A stretch of 64,000 bases of DNA, taken from positions 1 to 64,000 of the forward strand of contig NZ_JOMF01000005.1 of assembly GCF_000711215.1 (NCBI RefSeq). Direction: 5' to 3'. The position numbers and the translations under genes were made by a program. Origin of the DNA: Methanomicrobium mobile BP (GTDB lineage: Archaea; Halobacteriota; Methanomicrobia; Methanomicrobiales; Methanomicrobiaceae). Of the stretch, positions 35,020-42,977 are shown in pieces (within the stretch, counting starts at the first letter, position 1; each line of letters starts with the position of its first letter). The notes under the pieces were generated by a model. The model did not search any database. It worked only from the letters and a program-made list of their open reading frames with translations, and was not told where the DNA came from.

Positions 35020-35727
35020 ATGAAAAGTTCACATATAGCATTTTCGGCACTTTCCGCGGCGGTATTGCTTTTAGCGCTGGTATCCGCGGGATGCACGGGC
35101 ACAACGGATACAACACCTGATCTTTCAAACACCGGCATGGTCGGAACATGGCAGACTAACGCTCAGATTGCCAAATACGATAAGCCAATCGATATTATAT
35201 ACTCGTTCAAAGCTGACGGCACGGGAAAGGCATACTATTACCTTAACTGGAACAGTTCGGTGACAGCCGCGGTTCCGTTTACGTGGACAATCGGCAATTC
35301 TAAGCTCAATACCTTTGATGTCGTCTACCCGACGATAAGTTCGAGCGAGACATTCACTCTTGCCGGGGACAAAAACTCCATCGTCGACGGATATAATCTG
35401 AAATATGATAAATCCGAAGCGAAAAAAGACCTCATTGTAGGTACGTGGAAGTCCGTAAATAAGTATATCTCCGGCGATAAAGCCTATGATCTGACCTATG
35501 TGATGTATGCGAACGGCACCGGCAAGGATGCATGGTATCTTGACGGCAACCTGACCCAGTCCGATCCCGATACATGGGACTTTATCTGCATAGGTGAAGA
35601 CGGCAGATATATCTATTACCTTGATTATCCGCAGTTCATGTCCAACACCGTTCAGGAGCTGTTCTATCTGTCGCCGGACGGCAAGGTTCTGGAAGATAAG
35701 TATAATGTAACCTATATGCGTGAATAA
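35020..35727 (+). CDS. Lipoprotein with duplicated lipocalin-like domain
   Basis: 235 residues. The N-terminus has a signal peptide ending LLALVSAGC, a lipobox. Two similar domains follow: GTWQTNAQIAKYDKPIDIIYSFKADGTGKAYYY (about 42-75) and GTWKSVNKYISGDKAYDLTYVMYANGTGKDAWY (about 142-175). Each starts with GTW, as in lipocalin/DUF5640-like small barrels. It is anchored on the outer face of the membrane. The ligand is unknown. First of several lipoprotein genes in this stretch. Confidence 0.72.
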   Translation: MKSSHIAFSALSAAVLLLALVSAGCTGTTDTTPDLSNTGMVGTWQTNAQIAKYDKPIDIIYSFKADGTGKAYYYLNWNSSVTAAVPFTWTIGNSKLNTFDVVYPTISSSETFTLAGDKNSIVDGYNLKYDKSEAKKDLIVGTWKSVNKYISGDKAYDLTYVMYANGTGKDAWYLDGNLTQSDPDTWDFICIGEDGRYIYYLDYPQFMSNTVQELFYLSPDGKVLEDKYNVTYMRE

Positions 35728-35773
35728 GCAGAGAGACAAAACTCATCTTTTATTTTTCATACCGATATCAGAT

Positions 35774-35956
35774 ATGTCCAAAGTTATCCGTATTCAGGAA
35801 GATGCCGAAGAGATAGCGTTGTCATACGGCGCCAGCGTGAGCGAAGGTATTCGCACTATGGATAAACTTCTCAGGAAGGCAAATAAGAAGGATTTCGACC
35901 TCGAGGATATCAGAAACGTCATCCGCGACGAACTCGAGAACATGAACCGTTACTGA
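35774..35956 (+). CDS. Small ribbon-helix-helix-like protein (antitoxin-type)
   Basis: 60 residues from the ATG at 35774 (MSKVIRIQEDAEEIALSYG). A short strand VIRIQ, then two helices with SVSEGIRTMDKLLRK, resembles RHH DNA-binding antitoxins that read a SxSEAIR pattern. An earlier start at 35720 would overlap the lipoprotein end and adds an unlikely segment. The phosphoesterase-fusion gene begins 20 bases after the stop, so the two are likely one transcript. A regulator or antitoxin role is inferred only from fold pattern and pairing. Confidence 0.6.
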   Translation: MSKVIRIQEDAEEIALSYGASVSEGIRTMDKLLRKANKKDFDLEDIRNVIRDELENMNRY

Positions 35957-35975
35957 ATATCTACGGACATCGAAA

Positions 35976-37349
35976 ATGCCGCGGAAAACAGAGAACTATG
36001 AGATAGAGATCGCTCTCGAATGGGGCTTTAACGAATATCTCATAAATAACAGGTATTCCGAGATTACGGATGCCGCGCCGTATCTGAAATACCGCGGTGC
36101 CGTTGCCGAACCGATAAAGCTCTTTAAGATCCGGACCGAAAATCGCGACGACCTCAAAGTCGTAACCCGCATTATTCTCGAGGAGACCCGCGGCTGGAAC
36201 TATCTGACTTTCTCCGTAAACGGGCTGTTCAAGAGGAAGCTTAAGAGGAATTTTAATGGGGTGCGTGACGGCATTACCGAATTGCTCTATCGCTGTAATC
36301 CCGATGCCGTTTCAAAAGAAAAAATCGAGAGACTTGCTCTTGCTCTCGGTTCAAAATATGCCGGTTCGCTCGAGAGGGTTTCGGACGGCATCCCATTGGC
36401 GGAATCGGAGAAGTTCGGCGAGGTTGAGTCGGTTTTAAAAGCGGCACACGAGGAACTGACTTTTTTCGATAAGGTAAAAACGGCGTTCTTTGCACGGGGC
36501 ATAAGACCCGCCTACAACCCGCGGAGATTCTGCGGAAGATTCGATCTGACCGAACTGACCGTTATCGTCAATCAAAAACGATACAGGACTTTTGATCTGA
36601 CCGATCCCAATCCGCGGATGCTTGAGAATCGGCATTCGATGAAGGATGAATACGCAAGATACCGCAGGTCAAAGGGTATTGACAGCGTCATTGACGGCGG
36701 TGAGATTGCGGGGGACCGTGAGCCTTGCGAGCGGGATGATTGCGGTGATTGCGATGATTGCGATGATTGCGATGATTGCGGCGGGGACGGGTCAATCTAT
36801 CTTATCTCGGATCTGCACCTGAATCATGCCGACATTATCCGCACAACCGCACGCCCGTTTGCCGACCGCGACATCGAAGAGATGAACCGCGTTCTTATCG
36901 AAAACTGGCGCGGGACGGTGAAAGACGGCGACAGGGTCATATATTTGGGCGATCTGACATACAAGGCGGACGAGGAGACCGCCGACCGCTTCCTGGGGAT
37001 GCTTAGCGGCAATCTTACCTTTGTCGAGGGCAATCACGACAAAAACGTAAACCGTGACCTTGTCGGCTCCGTTTCAGACTATACCTTCGAATACGGGGGC
37101 TACAGATTTTACTGCGTCCATAACCCGAAGTTTGCGCCGAAAGATTTCGCCGGATGGATAATCCACGGTCATACGCACAATACCCGCATGTGCAGGTATC
37201 CGTTTGTCAATATGAAGGAGCGGACGATAAATGTCAGCTGCGAAGTTATCGGTTACCGCCCCGTAAGCATTGACACGATTATCACCGCAATCGGGAGATG
37301 CCGCGACGAAAAATGGGAAAGGGCGGATTATCTTGAGGATTTTTCTTAA
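35976..37349 (+). CDS. Unknown domain fused to calcineurin-like phosphoesterase
   Basis: 457 residues. Residues 1-235 are a charged alpha/beta region with no family I recognise. Residues about 236-268 are a linker with repeated CDDCDDCDDC coded by a 9-bp GATGATTGC repeat. Residues about 270-440 are a metallophosphoesterase: ISDLHLNHADIIRTTARPF (metal site 1), YLGDLTY, VEGNHDKN (about 349) and HGHTHN (about 396). The SDxHxxHxNI-RP pattern is that of the small AQ1575-type phosphoesterases often seen in phages. Paired with the small RHH-like gene upstream. The substrate is unknown; an effector of a two-gene module is possible. Confidence 0.72.
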   Translation: MPRKTENYEIEIALEWGFNEYLINNRYSEITDAAPYLKYRGAVAEPIKLFKIRTENRDDLKVVTRIILEETRGWNYLTFSVNGLFKRKLKRNFNGVRDGITELLYRCNPDAVSKEKIERLALALGSKYAGSLERVSDGIPLAESEKFGEVESVLKAAHEELTFFDKVKTAFFARGIRPAYNPRRFCGRFDLTELTVIVNQKRYRTFDLTDPNPRMLENRHSMKDEYARYRRSKGIDSVIDGGEIAGDREPCERDDCGDCDDCDDCDDCGGDGSIYLISDLHLNHADIIRTTARPFADRDIEEMNRVLIENWRGTVKDGDRVIYLGDLTYKADEETADRFLGMLSGNLTFVEGNHDKNVNRDLVGSVSDYTFEYGGYRFYCVHNPKFAPKDFAGWIIHGHTHNTRMCRYPFVNMKERTINVSCEVIGYRPVSIDTIITAIGRCRDEKWERADYLEDFS

Positions 37350-37524
37350 AGTATCCCGATTATCACAGGAATATTATTGATTTTTCCTGCTGACTTATTT
37401 TAGCATCACAATCAGCAGTAAATTGAAATTTGCTTTCTGATTGACAATTTAAGACATTATCTCCGATATATTTGAAAAAGTCATATGAATAATTATATTT
37501 GTGTATGCTGCAAAAATAATACCA

Positions 37525-38292
37525 ATGAATTCTAAAGAAGTTTTTTTAATGGTTTTATGTCTGCTGTGTGCTTTTCTCATAACGGCAGGTTGTGTTAACG
37601 TAAATGTAGGTTCAGGCAGTCCCACGGATAGCGGCAGTTCAACCGCGGTTGCGACATCGACTCCAATTCCGACTCAGAGTCCGACAGAAACCCCGACGCC
37701 GGTACCAACCGAAACTGCAACTCCGACAGCAACTCCAACACCTGTACCAACGCAAGTTGCGACTCCTACTCCAACTCCTACACCAATACCAACAGCAACT
37801 CCGACTCCAACGACATTTAGTTTAGGTCCAAGGGTTTCGTCCGCTAACAATGGTCCTGAGATTGAGCTTCTCGGTCAAGTCTATGGATTTGGAAAAGTAT
37901 CAGATAATCCATATGATTCACGTGTTGACGGAATCCAGTTTAAGTTGGGTTTATTAGCCAACGCAGATTCTTATGATTTCACTAAGGCAAAAATGAAACT
38001 CCGCACAAAGACAGATGTTTATGAATTATCTCTTGCAGATACACAGGAAGTTAACAGCGAATATATCGGATTAAAACAATGGGGTGTTATAAATATATTC
38101 AACAGTATGCCAGGTACAACAGATCTGATTCTTGAGAATCAGGAACAATTTGTAATCTTTGTAAGACCCCCCGGCAAAGGGCTTTTACCAAACGATAAGT
38201 TTGATATTGAAATAGTTACTGAATCGGGTCCTGCCTATAATATAAGTAGTAAGATTCCGGCAGGTATCAAAGAGGTCAATTTACTAGTCTAA
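37525..38292 (+). CDS. Lipoprotein with Pro/Thr linker and archaellin-like domain
   Basis: 255 residues from the ATG at 37525 (a GTG at 37501 is in frame). The signal peptide ends CAFLITAGC (lipobox). Residues about 45-105 are a Thr-Pro rich stalk (TPVPT, TPTPTP units), likely extended and glycosylated. The remaining 150 residues look like the beta-sandwich of archaellins/ArlF-G: VYGFGKVSDNPYDSRVDGIQFKLGL, then WGVINIFNS, then LLPNDKFDIEIVTESGPAYNISSKIPAGI. No N-terminal class III signal is present, so it is not itself a filament subunit. A cell-surface stalk protein is inferred. Confidence 0.65.
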   Translation: MNSKEVFLMVLCLLCAFLITAGCVNVNVGSGSPTDSGSSTAVATSTPIPTQSPTETPTPVPTETATPTATPTPVPTQVATPTPTPTPIPTATPTPTTFSLGPRVSSANNGPEIELLGQVYGFGKVSDNPYDSRVDGIQFKLGLLANADSYDFTKAKMKLRTKTDVYELSLADTQEVNSEYIGLKQWGVINIFNSMPGTTDLILENQEQFVIFVRPPGKGLLPNDKFDIEIVTESGPAYNISSKIPAGIKEVNLLV

Positions 38293-38511
38293 GTTAATAG
38301 GATTATATTAATGGGGTGTAATTTATACCTCCCAACTTAGGGAAGTGACTCGTGTCTAAACTAAGTAGATAAAATATAGGATATAATTAGTCATTGACGA
38401 AGAATCCATCTTTTTTTTTAATGCGATAGTCTGCGGCATTATTTTCAGCATCCCGCAACAATTTAGATCGTTATGATATCTATTTATTTAATGTTGTGTA
38501 AAGTAAAGATC

Positions 38512-38970
38512 ATGAAGTTAAAAATATTATCACTTATGATTATCTGCATTATGGGTGCATTTCTCTTATCAGCGGGCTGCACGGTCAGCGTCGGCAACGG
38601 CGCCGATGTAAATTCGGGAGCAGACACCTTCAAATATAACTTCTCGGACCCGTACGATACCGACTCCGACTTCACTTGGGTGGACAAAAAGACGGAATAC
38701 GATCTTACAGGCACTTATACGACGCCGGATGATGACGTTCTGACATACAAGATAAAATTCGACACAATCAACAATTCAAATGAAGTTCTGCTCTCCAGAG
38801 GGTCAAAGAAAGACTTCAACTCAATGACCGTGACTTTATCGGGAACGGTAACGAATTCGGGAACGGATCGCGTGATTACGCTGATTAACGATGCCGTATA
38901 CACTCTGTCTGCGTCAAATGTCCTGACCACGCCCGAAGGCTACACGGTGCAGATGAGACCAAACAACTGA
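38512..38970 (+). CDS. Small lipoprotein, paralogue A
   Basis: About 152 residues from the ATG at 38512, giving MKLKILSLMIICIMGAFLLSAGC, a lipobox signal. The mature part has an Asn/Asp/Gly-rich spacer, then a beta-rich domain with WVDKKTEYDLTGTY, LTYKIKFDT, LSGTVTNSGTDRVI and SNVLTTPEGYTVQM. The next gene has the same order of motifs, so the two are tandem duplicates. Family and function are not known to me. Confidence 0.68.
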   Translation: MKLKILSLMIICIMGAFLLSAGCTVSVGNGADVNSGADTFKYNFSDPYDTDSDFTWVDKKTEYDLTGTYTTPDDDVLTYKIKFDTINNSNEVLLSRGSKKDFNSMTVTLSGTVTNSGTDRVITLINDAVYTLSASNVLTTPEGYTVQMRPNN

Positions 38971-39164
38971 TCCAATCGGTTCAACCGATCTCATTGATTC
39001 AATTGAGCACATATATTCAATAGATGTCATCGATTCAATTGATCTCATGGATTGCGGTCGTGACCTACTCATAAAAAAGACCTTTTTTTATTTTATAAAT
39101 GTCTGCGCCATTCTCTTTGCAAGAATGCGAAATAATATATTTAAGTCCGTGTAAACGGAGAAAC

Positions 39165-39605
39165 ATGAAAGGAAAATATTTTTTGGTAACGGTTTTATGC
39201 ATTATGTGTGCATTTCTCTTATCCGCGGGATGTGTTTCCGTAAATACCGACGTAAGTCCGTCAAATTCTGACGGTGATTATCCGTCATATTCTGAAGGTG
39301 ATTACGAATGGGTAGAAGAAGATATAAAATATGATATTGAAGGATCTTACGATGAACCCGACGGTGTTACTTTAGTCTATAGGATCAAATTCAATGCGGG
39401 AAACGGTGCAGATGGGATTCTGTTCTATCAGGAAACCCTGAAAGATCAAGTCGGAGTAATGTCCATGACGCTACCCGGAAGCATCACCGTGTCGGGAACG
39501 GATCGTAAGATTGAGACATCTCTCGGCGACACCTATTATCTTTCGGATTCAAATGTTCTGACCACGCCTGAAGGCTATAAGGTGTCGATGAAATCCGTTA
39601 AATGA
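39165..39605 (+). CDS. Small lipoprotein, paralogue B
   Basis: 146 residues from the ATG at 39165, which has GGAG six bases upstream. Signal peptide MKGKYFLVTVLCIMCAFLLSAGC. The mature domain repeats the pattern of the preceding paralogue: WVEEDIKYDIEGSY, LVYRIKFNAG, LPGSITVSGTDRKI, SNVLTTPEGYKVSM. An acidic spacer (DGDYPSYSEGDYE) replaces the neutral one of paralogue A. The C-terminal block is best conserved. Function unknown; surface location expected. Confidence 0.7.
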   Translation: MKGKYFLVTVLCIMCAFLLSAGCVSVNTDVSPSNSDGDYPSYSEGDYEWVEEDIKYDIEGSYDEPDGVTLVYRIKFNAGNGADGILFYQETLKDQVGVMSMTLPGSITVSGTDRKIETSLGDTYYLSDSNVLTTPEGYKVSMKSVK

Positions 39606-39689
39606 ACTCTCATAATTTATCTGTTCTGCGGCGGCATAACTCCGATCAGAACAGATAACCGCCTTTATTTTTTCACTTTCAGCAATCAG

Positions 39690-39766
39690 TCGCAATATAT
39701 TCTGCTATTCTGTTATGTTCTATTGCATTCTGTTATTCTATTGCATTCTGTTATGTTCTGTTATGA
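39690..39766. repeat. Degenerate TTCTGTTAT/TTCTATTGCA repeat
   Basis: About seven units near 10 bases long (TTCTGCTA, TTCTGTTATG, TTCTATTGCA, TTCTGTTA) between the lipoprotein and the convergent RNase III-like gene. T-rich, so it may also act as a terminator. No gene. Confidence 0.5.
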
Positions 39767-40363
39767 CTACTGCATATTCTTCGGGCAGAAAAATCCCGTC
39801 TTCTCAAGGAATTCCCTGACCGCGGCAATGCCGCCGTCGAGATACATCGCGCCGCAGATGGATTCCACGGATTCGGCAAGAACACGCCCCGACGTCCAGA
39901 TATGCTGCTGCTTCTCGCCCTTTCCCCAGAGCACGTAATTCTGAAGACCAAGCCCGGAAGCGAGGTTTCGAAGCCGCGTCATATTCACGAGATCGGTCTT
40001 CTTTGTCGTAATCACGCCCTTGTCGTGGTCTTTGTTTACGATAACGAGCCTTTCTATCACTACGACGTCGATGACGGCATCGCCCAGAGTGGCGTATGCG
40101 TCCATATAGTCATCTTCGGGCAGACTGTTCTCTTTTGCGTATGCAAGCCGCGTCAGTGACCTTCGGAGAATAGCTTCGTCATTGAATTTATAATCGATAA
40201 GTTTCTGAAAAAGAGTAAGATTGAATTCCGTAAGCGATTCCTGCGGCAGATCCGATTCCCGTGCAATATCGGGATATGCCTCCCGCGAAAATTCGAATTT
40301 AATCTCTTTTTTGACGGCACGGTCTCTTGAAATTCTCGCCGGTTGTGATTTTTGCGCAGACAT
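39767..40363 (-). CDS. Ribonuclease III-like protein with altered active site
   Basis: 198 residues. LIDYKFNDEAILRRSLTRLAYAKE matches the start of an RNase III domain; DAYATLGDAVIDVVVIERL is the place of the signature ERLEFLGDAVL; VLAESVESICGAMYLDGGIAAVREF matches the second catalytic helix. In the signature only the last Asp (LGD) is kept: the usual second Glu is Ala and the first is Asp. In the second helix the Asp is Glu and the Glu remains. No double-stranded-RNA-binding domain follows. It may be a weak or non-catalytic RNA-binding relative. Confidence 0.78.
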   Translation of the reverse strand: MSAQKSQPARISRDRAVKKEIKFEFSREAYPDIARESDLPQESLTEFNLTLFQKLIDYKFNDEAILRRSLTRLAYAKENSLPEDDYMDAYATLGDAVIDVVVIERLVIVNKDHDKGVITTKKTDLVNMTRLRNLASGLGLQNYVLWGKGEKQQHIWTSGRVLAESVESICGAMYLDGGIAAVREFLEKTGFFCPKNMQ

Positions 40364-40439
40364 GGTTTGACTCTCTGACTCTATGACACTTTTCTTTTTC
40401 GGGCAGGTCGATTTGCCAGTTTATCCGGCAGGACCTGCC

Positions 40440-40490
40440 GTCCGCTCATTGCTCATTATAATTGCTCATTGCTCATTTACTCATTTATTC
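40440..40490. repeat. GCTCATT short repeat
   Basis: TTGCTCATT-type units (GCTCATTGCTCATTATAATTGCTCATTGCTCATTTACTCATTTATTC is the general form; units of 8-10 bases) fill the gap between the RNase III-like gene and the oxidase-like gene and reach the stop codon of the latter. No gene. Confidence 0.4.
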
Positions 40491-40957
40491 TTCAACGCCA
40501 CAATCTCGGCAACGCCGGTGAGCTTCCAGATATTCGCTCTTTCTTCGGTCGCAATCGACTCAAGTGACTCGGTCGGCTCGTGACCCAGTGCCGAGAGGAT
40601 ATTCTTCGAGAGATTCTTCTCGCGAATCATGTCTATGAACATGCGGCGTATCTTCTTCTTCGTAATCGAATCCTCCTCCTGAATCAGATAGCCCTGGAGC
40701 GTGACGAAATTATACTCGGACAGATCCGCGGATATACGTTCAATCTCCACGGAAACATGCGGATCGAGTCTGTAGAGGTCGTTCTTTCTGCCGTACTTGG
40801 TTGAGAGGAAGTAAAGGAATTTGCCGTCGAAAACATATAAAAATGGCGCCATATATGGATATTTTTCGCCGCGGAACGCTATCCTGCAGACATATCCTTC
40901 CATGATAAGACGGTTGTATTCCGCAACCTCCATCTTGGGTATCTTGACTATATTCAT
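40481..40957 (-). CDS. Pyridoxamine 5'-phosphate oxidase-like flavin-binding protein
   Basis: 158 residues of the split-barrel FMN-binding fold. MNIVKIPKMEVAEYNRLIMEG, then CRIAFRGEKYPYMAPFLYVFDGKFLYFLSTKYGRK, then the DPHVSVEIE strand are family patterns (nimA/PNPOx-like). True PNPOx substrate residues were not identified, so a general flavin, F420 or haem-binding role is equally possible. It is transcribed toward the RNase III-like gene with a 117-base gap. Confidence 0.8.
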   Translation of the reverse strand: MNIVKIPKMEVAEYNRLIMEGYVCRIAFRGEKYPYMAPFLYVFDGKFLYFLSTKYGRKNDLYRLDPHVSVEIERISADLSEYNFVTLQGYLIQEEDSITKKKIRRMFIDMIREKNLSKNILSALGHEPTESLESIATEERANIWKLTGVAEIVALKNK

Positions 40958-41170
40958 ATTGCACCTTTGAATATATTGATTAGTTTTGCAGTTGATTCAT
41001 ACGGCAATAAAGGTTTCTATCTTTGGCGGAAAATCGCGTGCGAAGTCTTCGCGGGCGTTATCTTTAAACAAAATTTGCCGCTTAAATCCGTAAAAAGTCA
41101 AAAAATAGGGTTTTATGTTGGTGCCATGTTTTCGGGAATCACACCGGAAATGCCTCTGTTATCGGCTGTT

Positions 41171-42232
41171 TCACGATTCCGGTGCGGGTTCGTCCGCCGG
41201 CGTCGTGGGGTCTTCGAGGCTCTGAATGTTCTTCTCGATATTCTTCACATACTCCGATGCATCGTCGATTCCCTCTTCGGCAGGCGATTTGCCTAAGATA
41301 GACTCATCCAGATCGAACTCCTTCCATGAGTCGTCCTTGAAGTCTTCGTCCTCGGCGCCGAGGAACTTGGCGCCCTGCTTGATGAGGCTTGAAACTTCGA
41401 ACGGGAAGATTATCTTGGTTGCCTGACCGTCCGCCATCTGCTGAAGCGCGTTAAGGGAGAGGACCGTTATCGCCTTCTTGTCCAGCGGTCTGGAACCGAG
41501 CGAGAGGATTCTCAAGGCCTGTGCTTCACCCTGCGACTGAAGAATCTTCGATTTCCTGTCACCTTCGGCTCTGAGGATCTTTGACTGGCGGTCACCCTCG
41601 GCTTCGAGGATCATGGACTGGCGTTTACCTTCGGCGGTAAGGATTGCCGAGCGCTTCTCACCGTCGGCGCGGAGGATAGCGGCACGGCGTTCACGTTCCG
41701 CGGCTGTCTGCTCGGTCATTGCCTGTTTTACGGCGCCGATGGGGTCGACTTCCTTAATCTCGACACGCTCCACCTTGACACCCCACTGGTCGGTCTCGCG
41801 GTCGAGGATGTCGCGGAGTTTGTTGTTTATCAGTTCGCGGTTGTAGAGCACCTCATCGAGTTCGAGGTCGCCGATGATTCCTCTCAGACTTGTCTGTGCG
41901 AGAGCGACGGTTGCCATGCGGTAGTTTGAGACCTCGAAGTATGATTTCTCGGGGTCGATTACCTTAACATAGACGATTGCGTCGACGTTCGTCGGCGAGT
42001 TATCCTTTGTGATTACTTCCTGCTTGGGAACGTCCATGACCTGCGTTCGCAGATCCACCTTGATAATCTCGGTGATGAACGGAATTACCCAGCGGAATCC
42101 CGGGTTGAGCCTTCCGATATACTTTCCGAGCCTTATCTGAAGTGCCTGCTCGTAAGGCTGAACGATTACCACACCTTTTGCAAATATGAAGACTATTGCA
42201 ATGACCAATACAATTGTTAATGCCGTGTCCAT
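41171..42232 (-). CDS. SPFH/Band 7 (stomatin-like) membrane protein
   Basis: 353 residues. One N-terminal membrane segment (residues 4-24), then the Band 7 domain beginning VQPYEQALQIRLGKYIGRLNPGF (about 28-210), then a coiled coil with AEGDRQSKILRAEGDRKS repeats (about 180-230) and an acidic C-terminus. Such proteins form membrane-bound rings and work with NfeD proteins, one of which is encoded just upstream on the same strand. A membrane-organising or protease-partner role is likely. Confidence 0.9.
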   Translation of the reverse strand: MDTALTIVLVIAIVFIFAKGVVIVQPYEQALQIRLGKYIGRLNPGFRWVIPFITEIIKVDLRTQVMDVPKQEVITKDNSPTNVDAIVYVKVIDPEKSYFEVSNYRMATVALAQTSLRGIIGDLELDEVLYNRELINNKLRDILDRETDQWGVKVERVEIKEVDPIGAVKQAMTEQTAAERERRAAILRADGEKRSAILTAEGKRQSMILEAEGDRQSKILRAEGDRKSKILQSQGEAQALRILSLGSRPLDKKAITVLSLNALQQMADGQATKIIFPFEVSSLIKQGAKFLGAEDEDFKDDSWKEFDLDESILGKSPAEEGIDDASEYVKNIEKNIQSLEDPTTPADEPAPES

Positions 42233-42357
42233 TTTATCACTTTTTTATATTTACTCAATATTTTGTTTTTAAAGTCAATACTTAAATCCGAAAAACCGTT
42301 ACTTCGTCAATCCGTCAATTCGGCAATCCGTAATCGGCAACCGGTCGACAATCGCGG

Positions 42358-42813
42358 TCAGCATTCCTCCACCACTACGTGAACGCCTTCCGAAAAGACT
42401 ACCTTTATCTTCTTCCCCGTCGCTATTGTGCCGCTCTTCGATCTGGCGCTCCAGTCGGTATTCCCGATCCTGACCTTGCCCGAGATGCCGTCGCTGTCGA
42501 CCTCCTTTATGACAAGACCGGTCTTGCCGATGAGCGAGTCTTTGCTTGTGGTCTCGGGTTTTGTGCTCCCCGACCCTATAAGACTGTAAATCCAGACCGA
42601 GATCCCCGCCGATATGAGTGCGGTTATGACCGCGATTACAATAAGCAGCGGCGACGAAAAGATATCCGGAACGATGAGAGATACAATGCCGATGATGATG
42701 AGCGTAGTCCCCGGCACCCCCATGAAGAATCCCGGGTTAAAGGTCTCTATTGCAAGAAAGAGGACACCTATCAGTATCAGGTACCAGCCTACCGAGATAA
42801 TTCCTTCTATCAT
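42358..42813 (-). CDS. NfeD-like membrane protein
   Basis: 151 residues. About three membrane segments (10-30, 33-50, 58-80), then a small OB-fold domain (LIGKTGLVIKEVDSDGISGKVRIGNTDWSARSKSG) at 94-148. This is the short NfeD class that pairs with stomatin. The stomatin gene starts 125 bases downstream, in the usual order. No protease domain is present. Confidence 0.9.
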   Translation of the reverse strand: MIEGIISVGWYLILIGVLFLAIETFNPGFFMGVPGTTLIIIGIVSLIVPDIFSSPLLIVIAVITALISAGISVWIYSLIGSGSTKPETTSKDSLIGKTGLVIKEVDSDGISGKVRIGNTDWSARSKSGTIATGKKIKVVFSEGVHVVVEEC

Positions 42814-42977
42814 ATATGGTAATTGATTTTCTGTTATTTATCTTAGTAGGATGCATAAAAATGTTAAAATGAGTATATTCGCCGCCATGGTGCGGGTGTC
42901 CGCCCGCGTTGACTGCCACGACCGCAGCCATTGCCTCCGCCGCCGCCCTCGGATAAGTGGCGGAAAAGTGCAGCCGC

